Source: Nannocystis exedens
Lineage (GTDB): Bacteria; Myxococcota_A; Polyangia; Nannocystales; Nannocystaceae
Assembly (NCBI RefSeq): GCF_002343915.1
Contig: NZ_NETK01000001.1
Coordinates: 2,304,001-2,368,000, forward strand
Direction: 5' to 3'
Length of the DNA stretch: 64,000 bases
Both the position numbers and the translations under genes were made by a program. Below are positions 9,873 through 18,782 of this stretch, in pieces. Each line of letters begins with the position of its first letter. Position 1 is the stretch's first letter. The notes under the pieces are model-generated. The model saw nothing but the letters and a program-made list of their open reading frames with translations, was not told where the DNA came from and ran no database searches.

Positions 9873-10758
9873 GGCCGCCGCGCGCGACGCTCGACCGCGA
9901 CCCACGATAGCGACGACGCTAACGAGCTGCCGAACATTGGCCTCTTCGTGGCCCGACCGACGCTGGTGGCGGCGACGGTGGCGGCCATACTGGCGGGCGC
10001 GCCGAGCTGGCCCACAATCTCCGGCACTACCCGCGCGCTGTCGGTCGCGCGGATGTCGTCGATCGCCCGCCACGACCTGGACGCTGTGGCCCTGTTCGCG
10101 CTCGTTCGCTGATGGCTCCGGGACCCAGCTCCGCCCCGGTGTGCGCGGAGAGCGGGACATCGCGCCGCTGACCGTTGGTGAGCACGCGTTTCCCTTCTCG
10201 GGGTCCGCGGGTCAGCCCTTGGGCCACGGCTTCGTCGTCGGCTTCCTGGCGTCGGCCGTACCGCCGCCCTGAGCCTCTCCGAGCGCCCAATGACAACATC
10301 CTACCCAGCGACTCCTGGCCGACGTAATGGACGATGGTCAACCCCCGAGGAGAGCGGCCCGTGCACGCGCATCCAGGTGCGGCACCAGTCGCGGGCGAGC
10401 GAGCTCGCCTGCAGGCGGTCCCGCCGGCGCTCCAGCGCCTCGCCGAGCGACCGCGTCAACGCGCGCGCCTGGAGCTGTATGGGGTGCGGCCCCGAGGCGA
10501 CCCGGTAGTGGTCGAGGCGTGCCGCTGCGAGGGCATCGACCTCGAGCTACTGGTCGCCGCCGTGTGGGGTGCCCGAGGAGGAACTTCAGGAAGATCTGGC
10601 CGAAGCTGGTGCACTGTCCGCTGCCGGCGACGAGCTCGGCGAGGCCCATGGCCGACAACGTGCGCGCCGGCTCCGGTCGCCTGCCCGACGCGTCGGAGCG
10701 GGAGAAGATCGCCGCGCTGGTGGCGGGGTGAGGCGCGGATCGTAGTACGCTCGCTAGC
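9873..10758. other. No confident gene
   Basis: Several open frames cross this 0.9 kb but none keeps coherent codon usage. A short plus-strand frame ending near 10110 (...LDAVALFALVR) and another ending at 10731 (...ASEREKIAALVAG) look like ends of decayed genes. Confidence 0.4.
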
Positions 10759-11379
10759 ATGGCTACCCCCGTCCTGCGCTATCGCTTCGTCCTCAACACC
10801 TCCGACCTCGGAGCCCAGCTCGAACGCAACTGGCGCGCCATCATCCCGCGGGTCGAGAAGACCTACGGCAACACGCTGCTGAAGCAGCTGGTGCCCGGGT
10901 TCAAGGTCGGCGGGACGAGCTGGGCCGAGCGGCTTGCGGCCCTGCGCGAGCGAGTCAAGGCGGGGCCGGCGATCGTCCCCAAGGCGCTCAAAGGCATCTA
11001 CGAGTCGGAGACCTGGCTGCTGGCGGCCCTGCAGGCGGAGGCGAAGAAGGGGCCGCACCCGGGCACGTCGCTGCTTGAGCTCGAGCTTGAGGCGCTGCCC
11101 GGCGGCGGGGCGGTGCTGGCGCCGAAGCGCGACAAGTACGCGTGCATGCGCCAGGTGGCGGTGGTGCTCTGCGACTTCGCGCCCGACTCGCCGATGGCCG
11201 GGAAGCTGGCCAGGGCGGTCGAGAAGGACGACGTGAGGGCGTATCCCAAGGAGTTTCAGGCGGTGATCCGCAGCGAGGGCGCGGGCAAGACGAAGGGCAA
11301 GTACGCGTTGCTGGCGGTGACCGAGCTGCTGAAGCCGTTCAAGGCCGGGCGCGGAAAGGCCGAGTGCTACGCCTGCTGA
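10759..11379 (+). CDS. Conserved-looking hypothetical protein
   Basis: 206 residues from ATG 10759 with strongly G/C-biased third positions throughout. No signal peptide or membrane helix. The N-terminal part (LRYRFVLNTSDLGAQLERNW) and the middle (ALKGIYESETWLLAALQAEAKKG) are mostly helical and charged; the C-terminus ends KAECYAC. I recognise no family. The stop codon sits in the 14-bp palindrome CTGACGGCCGTCAG, which may act as a weak terminator stem. It appears to be a single-gene unit among relics. Confidence 0.65.
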   Translation: MATPVLRYRFVLNTSDLGAQLERNWRAIIPRVEKTYGNTLLKQLVPGFKVGGTSWAERLAALRERVKAGPAIVPKALKGIYESETWLLAALQAEAKKGPHPGTSLLELELEALPGGGAVLAPKRDKYACMRQVAVVLCDFAPDSPMAGKLARAVEKDDVRAYPKEFQAVIRSEGAGKTKGKYALLAVTELLKPFKAGRGKAECYAC

Positions 11380-11437
11380 CGGCCGTCAGGCGAAGTTCCA
11401 CGCGCGCGGCAGCTCGGCGGCGCAGTTCGGGCCCAGG

Positions 11438-12131
11438 ATGCGGCGCGGCGCCGCCACGAAGGACGGCGAGCAGGAGGTCCGGGCCCAACACGAAATAGGC
11501 GGCCCACCAGCGACCGAGGAGCCAGGGTGGCGGTGCCCCCGCTGCTCCGGCACCTGCAACGACGGGACGTGCGAGGGCTACGGCCCGGCCTGCCTGGCGA
11601 TCGGCGAGGATTGCGAGAGCGACGACGCCTGTTGCTCGTCGCTGTGCGACGCCGAGCTCGGGTGCAGGAAGCCGCCCTTCTGCCGCCCCGCCGGCGAGCC
11701 CTGCGCTGCGACTGCTGCTCGGGCGTCCGCGGCCCCGACGGCGACGGCGTCCTCCGCTGCACCAAGCAGGGCCCGGCCACTTGTGGCGAGCCCGACTTTG
11801 TGTGCCTGCCGAGCGGCGAGCTGTGCGAGACCGACTGCCAGTGCTGCACGGGCGTGTGCGACGAGCCCAAGCCTCCCGACATGTTCGGCCAGTTCCCCAA
11901 GCGCTGCCTAATGGCCGCCGACATGGGCGGCGAGTGCCTCCCGGCCGGCGAGGACTGCACCGACCCGACTGCTGCGACGGCTTCTGCGTGCCCTATGCGG
12001 AAGACGGCAAGTGCGGCGACGCGTGCGTCGGCTACGGCGACGGCTGCACGCAGGACGGCGACTGCTGCCCACCGAACGTCTGTTCGCCCGACGGGTTGGG
12101 CGGGCAGCTGTGTGCGCCGCTGCCGGGGTAG
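11438..12131 (+). pseudogene. Secreted-type Cys-rich repeat protein with two frameshifts
   Basis: Three consecutive frames read as one protein. The first gives CNDGTCEGYGPACLAIGEDC, SDDACCSSLC and FCRPAGEPC. After a shift near 11703 it continues DCCSGVRGPDGDGVL, SGELCETDCQCCTGVC and GGECLPAGEDC. After a second shift near 11970 it reads DCCDGFCVPYAEDGKC, DGDCCPPNVC and ends LCAPLPG. Each module has the pattern GE-C-x(n)-DCC-x(3)-C, typical of secreted Cys-rich myxobacterial proteins. The signal peptide is not visible in the same frame, and the true start lies upstream or is lost. It is either a pseudogene or carries assembly indels. Confidence 0.65.
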
Positions 12132-13038
12132 CAGCTATGTTTTCGGACTGCAGTGCGGCAACGGAGCCGCTCCCCACGGGGCCGACGGGATGTCTGGCAC
12201 GCCGACGTCGAACCAGTAGACGCGCTGGGCATCGATGGCGAGCAGGTGGGGCGTCCCGGCCGCCTCGCTGATCATTTCGGGCGGGCCGCCAGCATCCTCA
12301 CGAGGCGCAGGGAGCGGCACGTACTCCGGTAGCGACGCCTGCTCGACCGCTCGGTCGCCAAGCTGCTCGACGCCCGGGCAACGTCGGCGCCGCTGACGGC
12401 GCGCTCCAGCAGGCCGTCCTCGGGCAGAGGGATGACGAGCCCCTCGGCAGTCGACCGCCGCGCGCGAGTGACGTTGCAGGTCTTCCGCAGCGACCGGTCC
12501 ATCGCCATGCGGGAGGCTCACCGACGCCGCGATGACGCACATCGGCACGCTCGGCAAGCTTTGGCGGCTAACGCTCAAAGACGTTGAGACGTTCACCGAC
12601 GAGGGCTATCGCCAGCTCGAGAACCTCACACACCTGCGCTTGCTGCTTCTGTTCGCGCCGCTCGTGACGCTGGAGGCGCAGGCGCGTCTACACGCACATT
12701 TGCCGCGCCTCTGGATCGACTGCTCATCGAGCGGTCGCGGACCGCCGGTCGATCGACCGCGTGGCCCGAAACCATGGACCTGTGCCGCGTGATACGCCCC
12801 CCGGCGCTCGCGCAGAGACGTCTCTTACGGAGGTGCCAACGTCTTCCGGAATGTCTCGCTCGTCGATCACGCAGCGCCGACGTAACCCAGATAGGCGAGC
12901 GGCTACCGCCGCTGATCGCCCAGGTCACGAGGTGGAAGGGGCGCTCTGCCCACGAGCGCCTCGAGGCTGGTGCCGCCGGCCACGCCGGCCGCCTCGCCCG
13001 CCGTCCTCGCGGCGCCGAAGCAGCCTCGCACGCCGGGC
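12132..13038. other. Relic region between Cys-rich pseudogene and TGase-elicitor gene
   Basis: Apart from the LRR fragment at 12533-12715, a short minus-strand stretch near 12160-12290 (AGTPHLLAIDAQRVYWFDV) resembles a blade of a propeller protein. Nothing else coherent is visible. Confidence 0.35.
12533..12715 (+). pseudogene. Leucine-rich-repeat fragment
   Basis: About 60 residues with LRR spacing: LGKLWRLTLKDV, FTDEGYRQLENLTHLRLLLL, then ARLHAHLPRLWID. This matches two to three repeats of the LTDxGLxxLxxLTxLRxLxL type. No start with a signal or further repeats is present, so it is a remnant of a larger LRR protein. Confidence 0.45.
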
Positions 13039-14301
13039 TCAGCGCCCGCCGCCGGCCAACTGCATGAGGTGCTCCACCTCGCTGTAGCGGACCACGCCGG
13101 CCACCGTGGTGTTTCTCTTCGTCATCGGCCGCCACACGAAGTCGGGGTGGCGGCGCTTCGACCCGCCGACCCACTCGCCGCCGATGATGCGGCCGTAGGC
13201 GTCGAGCTCGAGGATGTAGTCGTAGACCTCGGTGATCGTGAAGCTCGCCACGTTGTCGACGAGCTGCTGACTGTACCTGGGGCTTGCCTCGTTGATCCAA
13301 TAGACCTCGGTGCGGAGGCGCCTCAGCTCGGCCGCGTGGCCGTTGAAGCGGTAACTCGAGCCGCCGACTCTGAGCATGGCGTTCGCGGTCGCGGCCGAGA
13401 CCTGCTGGTCGTGCGTGACCCTGTAGCCGACCACCGGGTGGGTCCACACTTCACGGTCGTAGGTCCGATCGAACAGGAACGAATCGCCGCGGACCCCGAG
13501 CAGGTTGGCGAGCGCGACGTGGAAGCTGCCGGGGTTGGTGTCGCGGCACGCCTGGCTGTTGGCGCCGCCGACCGTGTTGCAGCGCAGCGACATGAGGCGG
13601 ACCGACAGACCCTCGGTGTAGGCCAGGCTGATGAGCGCCTTGAGGTCGGAGATCTCGAAGCGGACCCCGTTGTAGGTGATGCCCCTCTTGGGCTCGCGCT
13701 CCATGATGGCCGCGGGCGCCCACGCGTGGCAGATGCCCAGCCACCTCTCGATGCACCGGCCGCGCGACTCGCCGCGCCGGCGGCCGCACTGGACCCTTTC
13801 CACATTGCCGCAGTCGGAGTCGTACCGGCACGATCTGCCGGCGACGCTGCCGACGCCGAATCGGTTGGAAATGACCGCGGCGACCCCGGCGCGGCCGAAC
13901 GCCGCCCCGTACTTCTCGGCCGGTGAGCGGACGTTCGAGCCCGCCCAGCGGTAGTTGATGCTGTCGTTGTAGGCCGGCCAGTAGTGCCCCGGCCACGGCA
14001 CGCGGTCCGCCCAGCCCGAGCGCGGCAGATCGTCGAGCTCGTAGTTGAAGTCCCTGCTGAGGAGGCGCGGGTCGTCGGCTTTCGTCCAACCCCTGCGGGA
14101 CAGCAGCTCCTCCTCCAGCTCCTCGCTGAGCGTGAGCTCGTCTTCGTCGACGGCGACCTCGTCGGCCTCGTCGGCCTCGTCGATCGGCTCGTCACAGCTG
14201 GACAGCGCCGGGGCGAGCATGCCGAGCAGCAGCGCGGCGCGGCGGGTGAGGCGACCCGCGAGGGAACTCGCGGAGGATGAGAATGGAATCGTGAATGACA
14301 T
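13039..14301 (-). CDS. Transglutaminase-elicitor-family lipoprotein
   Basis: 420 residues from ATG 14301 (GAGGTG seven bases upstream; an upstream in-frame start is less likely). Lipobox ending ALSSC near residue 35, then an acidic linker. The main domain carries WPAYNDSINYRW, SPAEKYGAAFG, a small Cys-loop (CRYDSDCG...C...GRCIERW), GICHAWAPAAI with the presumed catalytic Cys, YNGVRFEISDLKALISL, CRDTNPGSFHVALANLLG, and a C-terminal IIGGEWVGGSKRRHPDFVW. This set is characteristic of the transglutaminase elicitor family (Phytophthora GP42-like, also in some bacteria). The likely activity is calcium-dependent protein cross-linking at the cell surface; substrate unknown. It appears intact and monocistronic. 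Confidence 0.8.
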   Translation of the reverse strand: MSFTIPFSSSASSLAGRLTRRAALLLGMLAPALSSCDEPIDEADEADEVAVDEDELTLSEELEEELLSRRGWTKADDPRLLSRDFNYELDDLPRSGWADRVPWPGHYWPAYNDSINYRWAGSNVRSPAEKYGAAFGRAGVAAVISNRFGVGSVAGRSCRYDSDCGNVERVQCGRRRGESRGRCIERWLGICHAWAPAAIMEREPKRGITYNGVRFEISDLKALISLAYTEGLSVRLMSLRCNTVGGANSQACRDTNPGSFHVALANLLGVRGDSFLFDRTYDREVWTHPVVGYRVTHDQQVSAATANAMLRVGGSSYRFNGHAAELRRLRTEVYWINEASPRYSQQLVDNVASFTITEVYDYILELDAYGRIIGGEWVGGSKRRHPDFVWRPMTKRNTTVAGVVRYSEVEHLMQLAGGGR

Positions 14302-16234
14302 GAGACACCTCGAACTTGCTTGGATCGATACGCACACACTCCGTCGACGTCAGCGGCAGGAGCGCCGCCGGGTCGGGGGAGCGACATCGAGGCGAGCGTC
14401 GTCAGACAGCGTCGAACGACAACCTCGCACGTTTATCCTCTCGTCTCATGGCGACGGCGAGAGCATGCCGCCCTCGCCGAAGCCCTGGCCCATGTCGCCC
14501 TGCCTTTTCTGACGCGAAAGCCGCCGGCGAGACAGTTCCGCCTGAGCGCTTCCGTGGAACTATTGGTTGGTAGTCCCGGGTAGGCAAAGCTACGGTGTGG
14601 CGAAGCGCAAACGATGCCGCCGACACGCGCGGCGAGAACCCCCTCTCCGCGCCGTGGCAGCCGCGAATTTCAGGGAATTGCCAGAGGCCCGCGAACCCGG
14701 CGGGGCGCGCGGAGAACCGCCCGAACGGGCCTGATTTCCGCCGCTGCGACCGCCTCGCCGGCTGCTATTCATATCGTCGGTCTGGCGGCGACCGTCGGCC
14801 GCGCCGGACGCTCGAGAATTCACGGGCAAGAGCAACGCCGACCTCGCGCAGGAGCACGCGACGGCTGACGCCCAGGGCTCATCGACCGCCGGGGCCGTGG
14901 GCGATACCGCGAAGCCGTCTCCTCGTATGATGCGCATGAGACTTTCGTCAGCGAAGCGGTCGAGCGTCTCGTGCCGCAACGGCCGCTGTGAGCTCAACCC
15001 GCGCCCGCATCAATTGAGTGAGGGCGCCGGCGCAGGCGGCCAGGTCACCGGTGGTGGGTCCGGCGGTGCCGCTCGTCGGGGATGTCTCGCCCTCGGTCGG
15101 CCCGGGGCCGACGAGCTACGCCGCTGCACCTCCGTCACGCTCGCGCTGGCGGTGAGCGACGTCGATTCACGACTCGCGGTCCTTCTCGGCCACTTGCCGC
15201 TAACAGAATCCCACTGGGATCAGCTCCGGATGCTGGCGCCCGCCCGGCGACTCGGCCCTTGGTCCGACGAAGAAGTCAGGCAGATGGTGGCGGTCCGGTT
15301 CAGGCAGCAGCATCAGGAGCCCATCTGGCCGCTCGCCCTGCGCGTCCACATCGCCGTGGCGCTGCTCGCTACTGGTCCTGCTGCCGTGCGATCGGAAATT
15401 CATACGTGGTGAAGCGTCGAGCTCGCGCAGGCGAAGCGGGTCGGTCCGCGTTCGCACCCCGCATTCCCGGAACGTCAAGATCTCATCACCCGCGGAGCTC
15501 GCCGAGCAGCGGCAAGTGGAAGCCCTGCCCGAAGTCGAGAAGGCCCTCGCGGCGGCCGACGAGGCGCGCGAGCGGCAGGCGGCGCCCAGCTCGCCGCGCT
15601 CGCGGCCGTCGTCGGCCGCGTCCCAGCGCGGACCGGCGACAGGGCCGAACGCGGCACCGTTGACGGCAAGCCCCCGCCCGCCGCTGCGCCCGCCACGCAG
15701 TGAGGCCCGCACTGCGGCTATCGCGTCGTGCGCGGCTACGCTGCAGCTGGTGCCCGTGCCCGGGAACTGCTCGTGACGGAGGAGCGACGCCTTGCGCGCC
15801 GCTCAAGTGACTGGATCCAAGCTGTGCGCGCGGTTGCGCGCCCCGAAGTCCGGTGCCCATGGAAGGGCATGCCCGCAGCACTTTCCACCGACATCCGGAT
15901 CCGTATCGTCGAAGCACGTGCGCAAGACAGGCAGACCTACGAGTCTCCGCCCACGGCCTCAAGGTCGACTTCGACACGCTGTCGGCCACGATCCACGCCC
16001 ACGCCGCGGCCTACGCTGCGAAGTCGCGGTGAATCCTCGCGCTAACGACAATGCGCCGTATCAGCGCGCCTCGCCCGCGGCCCGGCATCATGACGCAGTT
16101 TGTCGAACGATACCTTGCGGGCATCGTCGCCCTCGCTATCATCGGCCTGACGGACGTGCTGCGCGGGTAGCGATTGTGCGCATGGGGCGGCGGCTGATTG
16201 CCCGCATGGGTCCGCATCAATATTTTCGCCGCCC
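14302..16234. other. No intact gene; scattered coding-like fragments
   Basis: The plus-strand stretch 15115-15412 (LAVLLGHLPLTESHWDQL, GPWSDEEVRQMVAVRFR, WPLALRVHIAVALLATG) reads like the end of a real but unrecognised protein; its 5' part is not coherent. Near 15484-15775, fragments in two frames (VEALPEVEKALAAADEARER) look like a broken coiled-coil. An IS630 N-terminal relic lies at 15869-15943. The rest shows nothing I can name. Confidence 0.35.
15869..15943 (+). pseudogene. IS630-type transposase N-terminal relic (about 75 bp)
   Basis: The 25 codons after ATG 15869 read STDIRIRIVEARAQDRQTYE, matching the start of the transposase at 18417 (SVDLRIRIVEARVQDGQTYE) at both protein and DNA level. 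The match ends abruptly, so this is a truncated copy of the same IS family. Confidence 0.7.
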
Positions 16235-17146
16235 ATGAAGACCACCACGAAGCGCGCTTCGCACACGCTCCTCACCCTCGCGCTCCTCCCGGCGTGCAAC
16301 GGCGGCGGCACCGGCGATCCATCCGCCCCGACCACGGGTGCCAGCGACAGCGACGGACCGACCGGCAGCACGACGGACGTCGCGCCGAACGCCACCGAGG
16401 CGCCGACCACCGGGTCCGCCACCAGCCAGACGCTCACGGGCGATGCCACCACCGAGGCGCCGACCACCGGGTCCGCCACCAGCCAGACGCTCACGGGCGA
16501 TGCCACCACCGAGGCGCCGACCACCGGGACCACCACCGGCGACGCCACCACCGAGCCCACCGACCCTTGCGAGCCCAACCCGTGCACGGCGCCCCAGAAC
16601 TGCGTCGAGGGCGCGTGCGTCGATCCGGCGCACCCCGCCGCCGGCGAGGTCATCCTCGTCGAGATGATGATCGACGTGCGCGAGTTGGGGGACAACAACG
16701 GCGAATGGATCGAGTTCAAGAACGTCAGCGATCGACACGTCGACCTGAATGGTTGCACCCTCTCCGACGTCGAGGTCGGCGCCGCGTTCCCGATCGACGC
16801 CGGCGGCCCCCTCGTGATCGCGCCCGGCGCCCTGGTGCTCATGGGCAAGACCACCGACGCCGCCGTCAACGGCGGCATCACCGTCGACCATGCGTACGGC
16901 GACGCCATCGCGCTCAACGACACCAATGGCATCATCACCCTCGCCTGTGCCGAGCTCCCCGTCGACATCGTCGAGTACTTCGCGGGTCTCTGGCCGTACG
17001 GCACCGGCGACGGCTTGCAGCTCGACCCGGGCCACGAGGACGCGACCGCCAACGACGACCCCGAATCCTGGTGCCGCGCCCTCGAGGAGTACGCTCCCCC
17101 GATGAACACCGGCACGCCTGGCGCCCCCAATCCTCCGTGCCGGTGA
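16235..17146 (+). CDS. Lipoprotein with lamin-tail (LTD)-like domain
   Basis: 303 residues from ATG 16235. Lipobox LLPAC (Cys21), Thr/Gly/Ala linker with a 19-residue repeat, a short Cys module (DPCEPNPCTAPQNCVEGACV), then a C-terminal domain: GEVILVEMMIDV...GEWIEFKNVSDRHVDLNGC...PLVIAPGALVLMG...LNDTNGIITLAC. The GEWIEFxN...DLxGxxLSD pattern is that of lamin-tail domains (LTD), found on many bacterial cell-surface proteins. The role is probably surface adhesion or display, but there is no direct evidence. It is complete, with a stop after a Cys-Arg C-terminus. Confidence 0.8.
   Translation: MKTTTKRASHTLLTLALLPACNGGGTGDPSAPTTGASDSDGPTGSTTDVAPNATEAPTTGSATSQTLTGDATTEAPTTGSATSQTLTGDATTEAPTTGTTTGDATTEPTDPCEPNPCTAPQNCVEGACVDPAHPAAGEVILVEMMIDVRELGDNNGEWIEFKNVSDRHVDLNGCTLSDVEVGAAFPIDAGGPLVIAPGALVLMGKTTDAAVNGGITVDHAYGDAIALNDTNGIITLACAELPVDIVEYFAGLWPYGTGDGLQLDPGHEDATANDDPESWCRALEEYAPPMNTGTPGAPNPPCR
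16394..16530 (+). repeat. 57-bp coding tandem repeat
   Basis: Two perfect units starting at 16394 and 16451 and a partial third at 16508. The unit encodes 19 residues (TEAPTTGSATSQTLTGDAT). It lies in the linker of the LTD lipoprotein; identity between units suggests recent duplication. Confidence 0.85.
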
Positions 17147-17204
17147 GGCGCTCGCGCCGGCTCGCTCCTGGGCGTAGCGGCTTTGCTGGCGCTACTCGGC
17201 ACGC

Positions 17205-17348
17205 TCCGAGGCGCCGGGCGACGAATCGGACCAGCGCCTCGGAGTTGTGGGTGTTGAGATTGTCGAGGACGAAGATCCAGCGCGCGTCGGGATCGCTGTC
17301 GACCGTGCGCGCGATGTGGTCCACGAAGTCTTGCTCGGTACGGCGCGG
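17205..17348 (-). pseudogene. Second IS630-family transposase fragment
   Basis: A 48-residue stretch reading RRTEQDFVDHIARTVDSDP, RWIFVLDNLNTHNSEALVRF has the central Asp (VLDNLNTH) of an IS630-family DDE domain. It belongs to a different subgroup from the transposase next to it. Flanking frames do not continue the protein, so it is a relic. Confidence 0.65.
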
Positions 17349-17455
17349 GCCGATCGCGCGCGACAGACGAAGTTGTGTTCGCCGCGGGGCGCGCCTTGCG
17401 TGGTTGATGGCGCCGCGACCCATCTTCCAGGCGGAAGGCGTTCTCACAGCAGGTT

Positions 17456-18417
17456 TCATACGCCTTGAGGCGTGCTGACGCCGCAGTGTTTGAACCAACC
17501 GGCCGCATCGGTTGGGGTGACGAGAGCCGCAACGGCGGAAATCGCGGCCTTGAGGAGTGGGCCGGTTCGGGCCCCGAGGCCGCGAAGGGCGGTCTTGATC
17601 TTCGACCAGGCGAGCTCGATGGGATTGAGGTCGGGCGAGTACGGCGGCTGGTAGACGACCGTCGCGCCGCGCGCCTCGATGCGCTCACGGACGCCTGTCG
17701 CGTGATGGGCACCGAGGTTGTCCATCACCACGATGTCGCCCGGACGGAGCTTCGGCGCCAGATGCTTGTCGATGAACTCGAGGAAGACCTTGGCCGTCGT
17801 GCCGCCCTCGACGGTCATCATCGCCTCGATGCCGTCGATCGACAGCGCGCCGAGCATCGTCGTCACACGGCCGCGATTCCGTGGCACGACGCCATGGGCA
17901 CGCTTTCCTCGCGGTGCCCACGCTCGAGCGCGGGTCATCGAGATGTGCGAGCCGGACTCGTCCAGGAAGATCAGGCGCTCGGGGTCGCAGGACTGCATCT
18001 GCGCGACGAAGGCGTCGCGCATCGCCACGACTGCGGCCGTGCACTGCTCTCGGGGAACCAGCGATTTTTTTTCCTCGTGAAGCCGAGCTCCTGAAGCTCG
18101 CGGCACATGGTGGAACGACTGACCTGGACCCCGGCCCGTACTTGCAGCGCGAAGCACAACTCGGCGAGCGTCGCGTCAGGCCGCGCCCGCACCAGCTCCA
18201 CGATCAAATCTTGCTCCCGGGCCGTGATCCGCCGCTCCACTCCGCCCCCGTGCGGCTTGGGCTCGACCGAACCGGTCTCTCGCTGGAGGCGCAGCACTCG
18301 ATCGACGGTCGCCCGTCCCACGTGGAAGCGCTCGGCGAGTTGCTCGTAGGTCTGCCCGTCCTGTACGCGGGCCTCAACAATGCGGATCCGAAGGTCGACA
18401 GAGATCGGCGTGGGCAT
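17456..18417 (-). CDS. IS630-family transposase, two frames joined by probable -1 frameshift
   Basis: The first frame runs from ATG 18417: homeodomain-like HTH (DLRIRIVEARVQDGQTYEQL) and a second HTH (ARPDATLAELCFAL), ending at GFTRKK. The second frame carries the catalytic domain: FLDESG (Asp), MDNLGAHHATG (Asp) and NPIELAWSKIK (Glu). The join is at an A8 run on the coding strand (18066-18073). A -1 slip there restores a protein of about 320 residues, the normal size for the family. Homopolymer frameshifting is known in IS630 relatives, so this may be programmed rather than a mutation. I could not locate the terminal inverted repeats confidently. A truncated N-terminal copy is at 15869. Confidence 0.8.
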
Positions 18418-18503
18418 GCTCTGCAAGAGCACATGAGCGCTTTCGCGCAAGCTGGCTCAGCCGTATCCTGCAGAGCCTTGATCCAGTCGCAGAGGATCAA
18501 GAC

Positions 18504-18782
18504 GTGACGGACATGCTGTCAGGCCAGAGTCTGTGCAGATCCTGCGATCTGCACCAACATGAAGATGTGGACGAACCGGAGCCGAAACCAGGAACATACT
18601 CTATCGAAGGGCCGACTGATGTTGGGTGCGCCACGTGCATAATAGGCGTGCTTCATGTCGTGAAGTGGAGCGACGGAACTCCGAACCTGATGTGTTCGAG
18701 GTGCGGCGCGAGGGTCAGCGCGCGGCCTTCTGCGAGCAAACCGACGACGAACACCGGAAGAACTTCGGACCGGCTGTACTAG
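18504..18782 (+). CDS. Small putative zinc-ribbon protein
   Basis: 92 residues from GTG 18504. Three CxxC pairs (CRSC, CATC, CSRC) suggest one or two zinc ribbons. GC content is visibly lower than in neighbouring genes, which suggests foreign origin. The stop codon TAG is part of the CTAG target duplicated by the IS copy at 18783, so the insertion landed on the stop without altering the product. No family recognised, and it could be a chance frame. Confidence 0.4.
   Translation: MTDMLSGQSLCRSCDLHQHEDVDEPEPKPGTYSIEGPTDVGCATCIIGVLHVVKWSDGTPNLMCSRCGARVSARPSASKPTTNTGRTSDRLY

Noticed and set aside
7497..10160. Minus-strand open frame of 887 codons
   Set aside because: It lies antisense to the lipoprotein gene at 8010-9872, which has a lipobox and clear propeller repeats; the antisense product is a Gly/Arg/Val-rich string with no domain. 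It is a GC-bias shadow.
10334..10882. Plus-strand 182-codon frame before the gene at 10759
   Set aside because: It overlaps the start of the well-supported gene and has no consistent codon bias.
17440..18520. Exact ends of the IS630 element carrying 17456-18417
   Set aside because: No convincing inverted repeat flanked by TA was found, so only the gene is annotated.
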